A DNA stretch of 64,000 nt from Streptomyces sp. D2-8 (lineage in GTDB: Bacteria; Actinomycetota; Actinomycetes; Streptomycetales; Streptomycetaceae): the NCBI RefSeq assembly GCF_023184515.1, contig NZ_JAAHBP010000009.1:62001-126000 (forward strand), given 5' to 3'. Shown here one piece after another: positions 18,196-26,545 of this stretch. The translations under genes and the position numbers were made by a program. The notes under the pieces are model-generated. The model did no database searches. It saw only the letters and a list, made by a program, of their open reading frames with translations, and was not told where the DNA came from. Position 1 is the first letter of the stretch, and each line of letters opens with the position of its first letter.

Positions 18196-18891
18196 GTGAC
18201 GACGACACCTTCGGACGTCGACGTGGTGCTGCCCTGCCTGAACGAGGCCGAGGCCCTTCCCTGGGTGCTCGAACGGATTCCGCCGGGCTGGCGCGCACTC
18301 GTCGTCGACAACGGTTCCACTGATGGCTCGGCTCAAGTCGCCCGCGCATGGGGCGCGACCGTGGTGCACGAGCCGCGACGGGGCTTCGGCGCGGCCTGCC
18401 ACGCCGGGCTGACCGCGGCCACCGCCGACGTGGTGTGCTTCTGCGACTGCGACGCCTCCCTCGACCCGGGGCTCCTGATCCCCTTCGTGCACGAGGTGCG
18501 CGACGGGACGGCCGACCTGGTGCTCGGACGGCGGCGTCCGCAGGGACGAGGCGCCTGGCCGCCCCATGCACGGGCCGGCAATCTCGCGCTCGCGCGGATG
18601 CTGCGCCGCCGCACCGGGCTGCGCCTGCACGACCTCGGTCCGCTGCGCGCCGCGCGCCGGGAGCCACTGCTCGCCCTCGGCCTCAGCGACCGGCGCAGCG
18701 GCTATCCGCTCCAGATGGTCGTCCGCGCGGCCGACGCGGGGTGGCGGATCGCCGAGCACGACGTGCCGTATCTGCCGCGCACCGGGGCCTCGAAGGTGAC
18801 CGGCACCTGGCGCGGTACCTGGCAGGCCGTACGGGACATGAGCCGCGTGCTGGCCGAAACGCCCGCACATGAAGGGGGAACCCTCCGTTGA
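18196..18891 (+). CDS. Family 2 glycosyltransferase (dolichyl-phosphate-mannose-synthase-like)
   Basis: 231-residue GT-A glycosyltransferase without membrane segments. DVVLPCLNEAEALPWVL starts the nucleotide-binding fold, VVDNGSTDGS follows, and CFCDCDASLD (about 81-90) contains the metal-binding D-x-D. The short length is typical of DPM1-like polyprenyl-phosphate sugar synthases or of TIGR04283-like partners of the next gene. Leaderless: TAGGGT ends 6 nt before the GTG. Overlaps the following gene by TTGA (18888-18891), forming an operon of three coupled genes. Confidence 0.9.
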   Translation: MTTTPSDVDVVLPCLNEAEALPWVLERIPPGWRALVVDNGSTDGSAQVARAWGATVVHEPRRGFGAACHAGLTAATADVVCFCDCDASLDPGLLIPFVHEVRDGTADLVLGRRRPQGRGAWPPHARAGNLALARMLRRRTGLRLHDLGPLRAARREPLLALGLSDRRSGYPLQMVVRAADAGWRIAEHDVPYLPRTGASKVTGTWRGTWQAVRDMSRVLAETPAHEGGTLR

Positions 18892-19541
18892 CCACACTCC
18901 TCGTCATCGCCAAGGAACCGCGACCGGGCCGGGTGAAGACGCGGCTCACGCCACCGTTCACGCCCGGGCAGGCGGCCGAACTGGCCGAAGCCGCCCTCGC
19001 GGACACGCTGCACGCCGTCGCCGCCACGCCCGCCACCCGGCGCGTCCTCGTGCTCGACGGCGCCCCCGGCCCCTGGTTGCCGCCCGGTTTCGACGTCGTG
19101 GCGCAGTGCGCGGGTGGTCTGGCCGAGCGGCTGGCGGAGGCCTTCGCGTGCTGCGCCGGCCCGGCCCTGCTCATCGGCATGGACACCCCGCAGGTGACCC
19201 CGGAGCTGCTCACCGTGGACTTCACCGACTGCGACGCCTGGTTCGGCCCGGCGGAGGACGGCGGTTTCTGGGCCCTCGGCCTGGCCTGTCCCGACCCCGC
19301 TCTGCTGCGGGGTGTACCCATGTCGACGCCGGTGACGGGTGCCGTGCAGCGGGAGCGGTTGGTCGCCGCGGGACTGCGCGTGCGCGACCTGCCGCTGCTG
19401 CGGGACGTCGACACCGCCGCCGACGCCCACGCGGTCGCCGCGCTCGCCCCGCGAGGGCGCTTCGCGGCCCGGCTGGCCCGCCGTACGGCGGCCGGGGGGC
19501 CGGTCGCCGAGCCGGTCTCGCGCCCGGCCGGTCCCCGATGA
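18888..19541 (+). CDS. DUF2064/TIGR04282-type glycosyltransferase
   Basis: 217-residue GT-A fold protein. LLVIAKEPRPGRVKTRLTPPFTPGQAAELAEA is the characteristic N-terminus of the DUF2064 (CofC/MobA-like, TIGR04282) family, followed by ALLIGMDTPQVTP and the FGPAEDGGFWALGL block, which are strongly conserved. Family members sit next to GT2 enzymes in arsenosugar and other glycosylation loci. TTG start at 18888 with GGGGGAA 8 nt upstream, overlapping the GT2 stop. Its own stop overlaps the methyltransferase ATG (ATGA). Confidence 0.88.
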   Translation: MTTLLVIAKEPRPGRVKTRLTPPFTPGQAAELAEAALADTLHAVAATPATRRVLVLDGAPGPWLPPGFDVVAQCAGGLAERLAEAFACCAGPALLIGMDTPQVTPELLTVDFTDCDAWFGPAEDGGFWALGLACPDPALLRGVPMSTPVTGAVQRERLVAAGLRVRDLPLLRDVDTAADAHAVAALAPRGRFAARLARRTAAGGPVAEPVSRPAGPR

Positions 19542-20290
19542 GCGCCCCGCCGGCCACCGCCCTGGCCTGGGCCGCCGCCGACCCCTACGACGCCGCCCTG
19601 CGCGCCGGCCGCGGCCCCCTGTTCCTGCGGCGCACCGACGGCTGGCTGCTGCCGCTGGAGGTGGAACGCTGGTGCGCCCGGGCCGACGCGGTCGACCGGG
19701 ACGTGCTCGACCGGTGCGAGGGGACCGTGCTGGACGTGGGGTGCGGGCCCGGGCGGCTCGTGGCGGAACTGGCCGCCCGGGGACGGGCCGCCCTCGGGAT
19801 CGACGTCAGCGAGGCCGCCGTGGAGCACACCGCCCGGCTCGGGGGCCAGGCACTGCGGCGGTCCGTCTTCGAGCAACTGCCCGGCGAGGGCCGCTGGGAC
19901 ACCGTCCTGCTCATGGACGGCAACATCGGCATCGGCGGCGACCCGCGTGCCCTGCTGGAGCGCGTCGCCGCGCTCCTGCACCCCGGCGGTCTGCTGATCA
20001 CCGAGACCGCCCCCGGGGACGTCGACGAACGCGTGCGCGTCCACATCACCGATGCCCACGCCACCGCCGGTGCCCCCTTCCCCTGGGCCCGGCTCGGCAC
20101 CCGCGCACTGTTCAGGTACGCACAGGACCACTGGGAGCAGGCCGGTCAGTGGACGGCCGGCGGACGGCGCTTCGCCGCCCTGCGCAGCCGCAGCGCCAGC
20201 AGCAGCGCCGAGCCTCCGAAGAGGACCGCGGTGATCAGCAGCCAGCGCGCGAGGAACACGTCCGCCGGCAGGCCGGTGGCGGACCGGTAG
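19538..20290 (+). CDS. Class I SAM-dependent methyltransferase
   Basis: 250-residue methyltransferase with motif I VLDVGCGPGRL (64-74), acidic loop IDVSEAA, and LHPGGLLITETAP in the post-I region. Its substrate is presumably the sugar or lipid product of the two coupled glycosyltransferases. The last 35 residues (from about RSRSASSSAEPPK) are low-complexity and run antisense through the end of the gene at 20146-20604, overlapping it by 145 bp; this looks like read-through after loss of an ancestral stop codon near 20190. Translation is coupled to the previous gene (ATGA at 19538-19541). Confidence 0.87.
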   Translation: MSAPPATALAWAAADPYDAALRAGRGPLFLRRTDGWLLPLEVERWCARADAVDRDVLDRCEGTVLDVGCGPGRLVAELAARGRAALGIDVSEAAVEHTARLGGQALRRSVFEQLPGEGRWDTVLLMDGNIGIGGDPRALLERVAALLHPGGLLITETAPGDVDERVRVHITDAHATAGAPFPWARLGTRALFRYAQDHWEQAGQWTAGGRRFAALRSRSASSSAEPPKRTAVISSQRARNTSAGRPVADR

Positions 20291-20604
20291 CGCTCCTCCA
20301 CCATGCCGCTGATCAGCGGGAACCACACGAGGAGCAGCAGCCCGGAGAGGGCGGCCGGTACGCGCGCGTACATCGTCCACTCCCGGCGGCGGACCGCGCC
20401 GAGCCCCCGTACCAGCGCCCGGTCCGCCGCCGCGTACAGCGGCAGCAGCACGAGGTCGTGCAGCAGTGCCGCGCCCACGACCCACAGCGCCACGCCGAAC
20501 CAGTCGCCGGCGAGCAGGCGCACCCCCGCGTAGGCCGCGAGGGCGAACGAGCACGACAGCAGCAGGAGTTGCAGAGGGCTGCCGATGGCGAAACGTCCTC
20601 GCAT
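20146..20604 (-). CDS. Small integral membrane protein coupled to the molybdenum oxidoreductase
   Basis: 152 residues with four hydrophobic segments (about 10-30, 34-55, 80-100 and 120-140) and no recognisable domain. ATG 20604 overlaps the TGA of the molybdenum enzyme gene (ATGA), so the two are translationally coupled. Conserved His and Tyr residues (ALLHDLVLLPLY) sit at membrane edges. Probably a partner or electron-transfer accessory of the membrane oxidoreductase. Its last 145 bp overlap the convergent methyltransferase gene. Confidence 0.75.
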   Translation of the reverse strand: MRGRFAIGSPLQLLLLSCSFALAAYAGVRLLAGDWFGVALWVVGAALLHDLVLLPLYAAADRALVRGLGAVRRREWTMYARVPAALSGLLLLVWFPLISGMVEERYRSATGLPADVFLARWLLITAVLFGGSALLLALRLRRAAKRRPPAVH

Positions 20605-21845
20605 CACAGGTCTCCGAACGTCATCCGGGCCACCCACTTGGTGTTCAGCACACCGGGCGCCGCGGGCACGATGATCCGCGCCGGGTAGCCGTGGTCGGGG
20701 GAGAGCTCCTCGCCGTTGACGTACAGGGCGAGCAGGGAACGCGGGTCGGCCACCTGGTTGGCGCGCAGGGCGGCCTTCCGGAAGGCGCCCTGCCGCTGGA
20801 GGGACTCGACGAACACGTCCGGTGGATCGTCCTCGTACCCGACGAGGGCCGCGAGGTCACGCAGCCGCACCCCGCGCCACCACTGGTCCGGCGTGGACCA
20901 GCCCTCCACGCAGGCGATGGGCAACGCCGAGCTGTACAAGGGCAGTTCGGCGAGCTGGGTGCGGCTGAGACGGACCGTGCCCGTGCGCCCCGTCACGACG
21001 AGCCGCCACGCGTCCTCGGCCGCTTCCGCCGGGTCGATCCGCGCGTACGCGGCGGTCTTGTTGATCTGGAAGCCGTTCGGGCCGCTGCCGGGTTCCGCGC
21101 CGCCGTGCGGGGCGAGGAGGGCGGTGCGCCGCAGCGGGCCGCCGAAGTTCTGCCCCACGGTCGTCGCGAACAGCAGCAGCGAGCCGCCCCCGACGAACCA
21201 CAGGGCGCCCCGTCGGGAGACGGTCGGCTCGGCGGGACGCGGGGACACCAGGTCGTTCTTCTCCTCCCGCAGCTGCCGCAGATTGCGCAGTGCCGTGGGC
21301 GTCTTCAGCAGCGCGTGGGCCACGAAGGCGGCGAAGAACACCCAGGCGCCGTAGAAGTGCAGGGGGTAGAACGAGCCCGGGAAGACGTAGTCGAGCTGGA
21401 CGTTGAGGACGCCGGTCACGAACTCGAACAGCCCGCCGCCGACCAGCAGCAGCAGCGAGATCCGCTCCAGGGCGTGCGCGAGGGAGCGGGCCGGCGGCAG
21501 GGTGAACAGCCTCGGCACCACGGACCACAGCTTGGCGAGCAGGACGGGGATCAGGGTGATGCCGAGGGTGACGTGGACGCCCTGGTTCAGCCGGTACAGC
21601 CAGTGCGGGTTCGTCGGCCAGGCGAAGAGGTAGAAGCCGAGGATCCCCTTGTCCGGGGTCTTGTCGTTGACCGGCGACAGGTCCGGGTTGTAGGCGGCGT
21701 ACGAGACCAGTCCCGTCACGAACAGCACGGTGATGCCGACGAGCAGGACGAGGCCCAGCACCGAGGTGAACCGGGGGCCGCGCAGGGGACTGCGCCAGAA
21801 GCCGGGGGACGTGGGGAGCCGCGGATCGCGTGGATGGTCTCGCAT
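20604..21845 (-). CDS. Membrane molybdopterin-dependent oxidoreductase (cytochrome b561-like domain plus SUOX-type domain)
   Basis: 413 residues in two parts. Residues 25-185 carry four to five membrane helices with His91, His163 and His177 placed to bind heme b, resembling a cytochrome b561/NiFe-hydrogenase cytochrome b subunit. After a further hydrophobic segment (about 213-230), residues 260-413 form the oxidoreductase molybdopterin-binding domain of the sulfite-oxidase/MsrP type, with the likely Mo-ligand Cys312 in SSALPIACVEGWS. Expected to move electrons between the membrane and an extracytoplasmic substrate such as a sulfoxide. TACCGT ends 6 nt before ATG 21845 (leaderless). Divergent from the GT-C-like gene. 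Confidence 0.88.
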   Translation of the reverse strand: MRDHPRDPRLPTSPGFWRSPLRGPRFTSVLGLVLLVGITVLFVTGLVSYAAYNPDLSPVNDKTPDKGILGFYLFAWPTNPHWLYRLNQGVHVTLGITLIPVLLAKLWSVVPRLFTLPPARSLAHALERISLLLLVGGGLFEFVTGVLNVQLDYVFPGSFYPLHFYGAWVFFAAFVAHALLKTPTALRNLRQLREEKNDLVSPRPAEPTVSRRGALWFVGGGSLLLFATTVGQNFGGPLRRTALLAPHGGAEPGSGPNGFQINKTAAYARIDPAEAAEDAWRLVVTGRTGTVRLSRTQLAELPLYSSALPIACVEGWSTPDQWWRGVRLRDLAALVGYEDDPPDVFVESLQRQGAFRKAALRANQVADPRSLLALYVNGEELSPDHGYPARIIVPAAPGVLNTKWVARMTFGDL

Positions 21846-21958
21846 GAGCCGACGGTAGGCCGCGAGCACCCCGCGAAAGGGTGCGCGACCCATGACGAAA
21901 CGCTGACATCGGGCCCGGTCGGCAGTCCACGACCGGCCGCGCGGCCTAGCGTGCCGGT

Positions 21959-23335
21959 GTGATCCGCACCCTGCCCTCCCCCGAACGGACCCGTGAGTCC
22001 GAGCCCTCCGGCCGTCGGCGCCGCGACCTCTACGCCGCCGGGGGCGCCGCGCTGCTCGTGACGGCGTCCGTCCTGGCCGGCCGCCACATCCAGGAGACCA
22101 GCCGCACCCTGTTCGTCGACTGGCCGCCGCTGCTGGCGTCCTGGGGACCGCATCTGGGCCCCGGCACCCCGGCCGCCGTCCTGGTGGCGATCGTCATCGT
22201 CACCCACGGCCCCGCCCTGGCGGCCCGGCTCCCGTGGCGTGCCCTGCTCACGGCCGCCTGGGGCGCGGCGATGGCGTGGATCTTCTCCCTCGCCCTGGTC
22301 GACGGCTGGGACCGGGGCATCGCGCGCAAACTCACCACCCGCTACGAGTACCTCCAGGTCATCGACCGCTTCCACGACATCCCGGCGGCGCTGCGGGGCT
22401 TCACCGGGCACATCCTGCTGGACTCCCCGGACAACTGGCCCGCCCACGTCGCCGGGCACCCGCCCGCCGCCACTCTCACGTTCGTGCTGCTCGACCGGAT
22501 CGGGCTGCGCGGCGGGGGGTGGGCGGGAGTGTGGTGCATCATCGTCGGGGCAACCGCCTGTGTGGCGGTGCTGGTCACGATCCGTGCCCTGGCCGACGAG
22601 GCGCTCGCCCGCCGGGCGGCCCCCTTCCTGGTCCTGGCCCCGGCGGCCGTGTGGATGGGCACCTCGGCGGACGCGTACTTCGCTGCGGTGGCGGCGTGGG
22701 CGGTCGCACTGCTCGCTCTGGCGGTCACCCGGGGGTCCTTGGGGTGGGCGGGCGCGTCCGGGCTGCTGTTCGGCCTGACCTGCTATCTGTCGTACGGCCT
22801 CACGCTCGTCGCGCTGATCGCGGCGGCCGTCCTGGTGCTCGGCCGCCACGGGTTCCGGGAGCGCCCGGCCCTGTCGGCGGCGCTGCTCGCCGGACTGGTC
22901 GTGGTCCCCACGGCGTTCACGCTCGCGGGCTTCAACTGGTGGGAGGCCTATCACCTGCTGGTCACGCGCTACGCCCAGGGTGCGGGCGGTATCCGGCCCT
23001 ACGGCTACTGGGTGTGGGCCAACCTGGCCTGCACGGTGCTCATCACGGGACTCGCGACGGCGGCGGGACTGCGGCGGACCGGAGCCGTACTGGTCCGGCG
23101 TCGCACCGAGCCCCGGGCCGGCGTCCGTCTCGCGTTCCTCGTGTCCGCCGCGCTCCTCGCCCTGCTGGTCGCCGACCTGTCCGGCATGAGCAAGGCGGAG
23201 ACGGAACGCATCTGGCTCCCCTTCGCCCTGTGGCTGCTCCCGGCGTGCGCGTTCCTCGCCAGCCCCCGCGCCTGGCTCACCGCCCAGGCGCTGCTCGCGC
23301 TGCTCCTCAACCATCTGCTGTCCACCGGGTGGTGA
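21959..23335 (+). CDS. Polytopic membrane protein, GT-C/mannosyltransferase-like
   Basis: 458 residues with about ten hydrophobic helices. An extracytoplasmic loop near residue 120 to 165 (WDRGIARKLTTRYEYLQVIDRFHDIP...AHVAGHPPAATL) resembles the first loop of GT-C glycosyltransferases that use polyprenyl-phosphate sugars, including mycobacterial arabinosyl/mannosyltransferases; a second motif is WLPFALWLLPACAF near the C-terminus. The GTG start lies 6 nt after TAGCGT (leaderless), with the same GCCTAGCGTG box as the epimerase promoter at 15176, supporting co-regulation. Could transfer sugars made by the cytoplasmic GT2 onto surface glycans; inference. Confidence 0.78.
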   Translation: MIRTLPSPERTRESEPSGRRRRDLYAAGGAALLVTASVLAGRHIQETSRTLFVDWPPLLASWGPHLGPGTPAAVLVAIVIVTHGPALAARLPWRALLTAAWGAAMAWIFSLALVDGWDRGIARKLTTRYEYLQVIDRFHDIPAALRGFTGHILLDSPDNWPAHVAGHPPAATLTFVLLDRIGLRGGGWAGVWCIIVGATACVAVLVTIRALADEALARRAAPFLVLAPAAVWMGTSADAYFAAVAAWAVALLALAVTRGSLGWAGASGLLFGLTCYLSYGLTLVALIAAAVLVLGRHGFRERPALSAALLAGLVVVPTAFTLAGFNWWEAYHLLVTRYAQGAGGIRPYGYWVWANLACTVLITGLATAAGLRRTGAVLVRRRTEPRAGVRLAFLVSAALLALLVADLSGMSKAETERIWLPFALWLLPACAFLASPRAWLTAQALLALLLNHLLSTGW

Positions 23336-23366
23336 ACACTGCCGGGAGAAATCCGGGTCGTCGGTG

Positions 23367-23837
23367 TCAAGCGGCAGGGGTGGCCGTGAGCGCGGGGCGC
23401 AGATAGGCGGTGATCTGCTTGCCGTTGCCGAGGGACACGACGGCGACTTCGCTGCTGACCGTGTGCACCACGTGCATGCCGTGGCCGCCGAAGCGCCGCC
23501 CGTCGCGCTTCCTGACCACCGGCTGCGTGGTGGAGGTGTCCCACACGGTGATGGCCAGTCCGTCGCCGGACAGCCGCAGGATCATCCCGCAGGGGCCGGG
23601 TGCGTGCCGGATGGCGTTGGTGACGAGTTCGCTGACGACCAGTTCGGCGTCGATCGCCAGCGGGGCCGGCACGGGTGTGCGGCCGGTACACGGTACGTGC
23701 GCCAGGAGAGCGCGCAGCGCCCGGCGCGCCTCGACGGCACACGCTGCGCCATCGGCCCAGACCGCGCCGCAGTGCAGGGTGGCCTGCTCGTCCGCGCCCG
23801 GCTCATCTTCCGCCTGCTTCATAAGCGGGATGACCAT
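23367..23837 (-). CDS. ATP-binding protein, anti-sigma-factor-type HATPase
   Basis: 156-residue HATPase_c_2 domain of the SpoIIAB/RsbW class, a type present in dozens of copies in Streptomyces. N-box LVVSELVTNAIRHAPG, G1 ITVWDTSTTQPV, and the lid FGGHGMHVVHTVSSEV are visible. ATG 23837 has GGAAGAG about 8 nt upstream. No sigma factor or anti-anti-sigma gene is adjacent. The same reading frame stays open upstream through the frameshifted gene at 24002-24293, so automated annotation may produce an artificial fusion; the ribosome-binding site and family boundaries argue for the start given. Confidence 0.85.
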   Translation of the reverse strand: MVIPLMKQAEDEPGADEQATLHCGAVWADGAACAVEARRALRALLAHVPCTGRTPVPAPLAIDAELVVSELVTNAIRHAPGPCGMILRLSGDGLAITVWDTSTTQPVVRKRDGRRFGGHGMHVVHTVSSEVAVVSLGNGKQITAYLRPALTATPAA

Positions 23838-24001
23838 ATGTGGGGCTCTTCCGTTGTTGTTCGTGTTGCTCAGTGACCTTTCGGTCGTTCGTCTACCCAG
23901 GCACCGAGCACGCATACTGCCGGCGGCCGTCTGTCGTGGAGTGTTGTGCGCCGCACGGCCCGCGGTCGGGTCGACCACGGGCCGTCCGCGCATACGAACC
24001 G

Positions 24002-24293
24002 TCAAGCTCTGTTGATCCGGGCGGCGATTCCGTGACCGATCAGCACATAGATGACCACGGGAAGACCAGAGCCAGTCCGCCGTTCCGTGCACGAACTCGA
24101 CGAAGGCATTTCCTTGATTGGCGTCGAGGAGATGGAGCACGATCCACAGCCCCAGAAGACCGGCCGCGATGTCGGCGACCGTGCAGATCGTGAGTGCCGT
24201 CCGCCGCGCGGTCGCCTGGTGGCGGGCGGTGCGGTCGGGCGCCGGGGGCTGGTCGTACGGCTGACATGCGGAGGCCGGGTCTGTGCTGTTCAC
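24002..24293 (-). pseudogene. Frameshifted small membrane-protein gene
   Basis: GTG 24293 opens a frame coding for a polar N-terminus, a membrane helix (CTVADIAAGLLGLWIVLHLL) and the sequence ANQGNAFVEFVHGTADWL. After about position 24070 the conserved-looking continuation is in a different frame: GLPVVIYVLIGHGIAARINRA, ending at TGA 24002-24004. Both halves look like parts of one two-helix protein from which an out-of-frame internal segment has been lost. The GTG overlaps the stop of the upstream MFS remnant (GTGA at 24290-24293), evidence that these were once an operon. Confidence 0.6.
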
Positions 24294-24610
24294 GAGAGAT
24301 CCCATCTGACGCATTCCTTCGCCGGCCTGTCGCCCACGCGCATGACATCGAGAGCGGGATTCGGTTTCGGCCGGCCTTTTCTGCCCCACTTTTCGGGCCG
24401 CCGAGCGGTGGCGACGGCCAAGGCCGACAGGAGCGTCGCGGTGGCGAGGGTGCCCCAGAGGGCGGCCGGGCCGAGGGGGGCGAGGGTGTGCCCCGGGGCG
24501 GGGGCGGGGGCGAGGTGGGTGACGAGCGCGGTGGCGCTGCCGGCGTAGACGATCTCGCCGAGGGCGCAGACCACGGACACCGCGGCGACGCCGGGCCCCC
24601 GCGGGCGGAT
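24290..24610 (-). pseudogene. Remnant of an MFS transporter (C-terminal part, internally deleted)
   Basis: About 96-105 codons in frame, ending at TGA 24290-24292. ALGEIVYAGSATALVTHLAPAPAPGHTL resembles the last periplasmic turn and helix start of actinobacterial MFS permeases, and GPAALWGTLATATLLSALAVATARRPEK resembles the final helix; the 25-30 residues normally between them are missing and no N-terminal ten helices exist upstream, where the mutA promoter region begins. So an exporter gene appears truncated at its 5' end and deleted internally. No convincing start codon or ribosome-binding site is seen. Confidence 0.5.
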
Positions 24611-24658
24611 CGATCGCTAGCATGGGCGGCGATCCCGGCCGAACGGGCGGGGAGAGCG

Positions 24659-24730
24659 AGGTCACAGCCAGGGCGAGGGCAAGGTCACAGCCGTTCCCTC
24701 TGCTGCTCGTTCGTGTCCGTGACCTAGCAT
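24659..24730 (+). promoter_or_regulatory. mutA promoter with AGGTCAC direct and inverted repeats
   Basis: AGGTCACAGCC occurs twice as a direct repeat, at 24659-24669 and 24682-24692 (23 bp apart, about two helical turns). A third, inverted copy (CCGTGACCT, 24717-24725) abuts the -10 hexamer TAGCAT (24725-24730), which ends 6 nt before the mutA ATG, so the mRNA is probably leaderless. The arrangement fits a regulator binding two upstream sites and the core promoter. Confidence 0.55.
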
Positions 24731-24736
24731 CCGAGC

Positions 24737-26545
24737 ATGACGGTCCTGCCTGACGACGGGCTTGAGCTGGCCGGCGAGTTCCCTGACGTGCCCCATGAGC
24801 AGTGGCAGCGCCTTGTGGCGGGTGTGCTGCGCAAATCGGGCAAGGACGTCGAGGGGGCCGAGGCCGAGGAAGCCCTGTCCACCGCGTTGGAGGACGGGTT
24901 GCGCACCCGCCCTCTCTACACCGCCCACGAGTCCGCGCCCGAGCCGGGTTTTCCCGGTTTCGCCCCCTTTGTACGCGGCGGCCGCGCCGAGGGGAACACG
25001 GTCGGCGGCTGGGACGTACGGCAACGGCACACGGCGGCCGACCGTGACGCGGTGCTCGGGGACCTGGAGAACGGCGTCACCTCCCTCTGGCTGACGGTGG
25101 GGGACGGCGGCATCGCGGTGCCGGACCTCGGCCGGGTCCTCGACGGCGTGTACCTCGACCTGGCGCCCGTCGTCCTCGACGCGGGGCGCGAGGCCGAGCC
25201 CGCCGCGCGGGAGTTGCTGCGGGTCTACGAGGAGCGGGGGGTCCCCCGGGACGCGGCGCGCGGCAACCTGGGCGCGGATCCGCTCGGGCACGAGGCCCGT
25301 ACCGGGGAGCGGTGCGACACCGCACCGGCTGCGGAGCTCGCGCGGCTGTGCGCCGGGGAGTACCCGGGGCTGCGGGCGCTGACCGTGGACGCGCTGCCGT
25401 ATCACGAGGCCGGTGGCTCGGCCGCCCAGGAGCTGGGCAGCTCGCTGGCCACCGGGGTGGCGTACCTGCGTGAGCTGACCGGGGCCGGGCTGGACGTCGA
25501 CCAGGCCTGTGCGCAGCTGGAGTTCCGGTATGCGGCGACGGCCGACCAGTTCCTGACGATCGCCAAGCTGCGGGCGGCGCGCCGGCTGTGGGCCCGGGTG
25601 TCCGAGGTCTGCGGGGCGCCGCGCGCGGGGGCGCAGCTCCAGCACGTCGTGACGTCGCCGGTGATGATGACGCGCCGCGACCCGTGGGTGAACATGCTGC
25701 GCTCGACGATCGCCACGCTGGCCGCCGGAGCGGGCGGGGCCGACGCGGTCACCGTGCTGCCCTTCGACCACGCTCTCGGCCTGCCGGACGCGTTCGCGCG
25801 CCGCATCGCCCGCAACACCTCCACGATCCTCATCGAGGAGTCGCACCTGTCCCGGGTGATCGACCCGGCGGGCGGCTCCTGGTACGTGGAGCGGCTCACC
25901 GACGAACTCGCCCACGCGGGCTGGGAGTTCTTCCAGCGGATCGAGCGGCTCGGCGGCATGGCGGCCGCCCTGCGGTCGGGAGACCTCGAGCGGGATCTCG
26001 CCGAGACCTGGCAGGCCCGCACGAGCAGGCTGGCCAAGCGGCGCGAACCCATCACCGGTGTCAGCGAGTTCCCGTTCCTCGCGGAGAAGCCGGTGGTCCG
26101 CGAGAGCGCACCCGAGCCGCCCTCCGGCGGGCTGCCCCGCGTACGCCGTGACGAGGGGTACGAGGCGCTGCGCGCCCGCTCCGACCGCCACCTCGCCGCG
26201 ACCGGCTCCCGGCCCCGGATCTACCTCGCCGCGCTGGGCCCGGCCGCCGCCCACACGGCCCGCCTCACCTTCGCCTCGAACCTCTTCCAGGCCGGCGGCA
26301 TCGAGCCCGTCACCGAGGGCGCCTTCGAGGAGAGCGGTGCGACGGAGGCCGTGCTGTGCTCCAGCGACGCGCTGTACGCGGAGCAGGCCGAGGCCACCGT
26401 CCGGACGCTGAAGGCCGCCGGTGCACGGCATGTGTTCCTCGCGGGCCGCCCCGGGGAGTACCCCGGTGTCGACGCGTACGTCTTCGCGGGCTGCGACGCC
26501 GTGGCCGTGCTGTCCGCGACCCTCGACCGCATGGGAGTGTCCTGA
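24737..26545 (+). CDS. mutA: Methylmalonyl-CoA mutase small (beta) subunit
   Basis: 602-residue non-catalytic subunit of the heterodimeric mutase. It keeps the TIM-barrel fold signature (HEAGGSAAQELGSSLATGVAYLRELT, RVIDPAGGSWYVERLTDELA) and a C-terminal flavodoxin-like domain but lacks the D-x-H-x-x-G cobalamin-binding motif, as known for this subunit. The N-terminus GLELAGEFPDVPHEQWQRLV docks the partner. Leaderless start 6 nt after TAGCAT. Its stop overlaps the mutB ATG by one base (TGATG), so subunits are made in coupled amounts. Supplies or drains methylmalonyl-CoA, an extender unit for polyketides. Confidence 0.96.
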   Translation: MTVLPDDGLELAGEFPDVPHEQWQRLVAGVLRKSGKDVEGAEAEEALSTALEDGLRTRPLYTAHESAPEPGFPGFAPFVRGGRAEGNTVGGWDVRQRHTAADRDAVLGDLENGVTSLWLTVGDGGIAVPDLGRVLDGVYLDLAPVVLDAGREAEPAARELLRVYEERGVPRDAARGNLGADPLGHEARTGERCDTAPAAELARLCAGEYPGLRALTVDALPYHEAGGSAAQELGSSLATGVAYLRELTGAGLDVDQACAQLEFRYAATADQFLTIAKLRAARRLWARVSEVCGAPRAGAQLQHVVTSPVMMTRRDPWVNMLRSTIATLAAGAGGADAVTVLPFDHALGLPDAFARRIARNTSTILIEESHLSRVIDPAGGSWYVERLTDELAHAGWEFFQRIERLGGMAAALRSGDLERDLAETWQARTSRLAKRREPITGVSEFPFLAEKPVVRESAPEPPSGGLPRVRRDEGYEALRARSDRHLAATGSRPRIYLAALGPAAAHTARLTFASNLFQAGGIEPVTEGAFEESGATEAVLCSSDALYAEQAEATVRTLKAAGARHVFLAGRPGEYPGVDAYVFAGCDAVAVLSATLDRMGVS

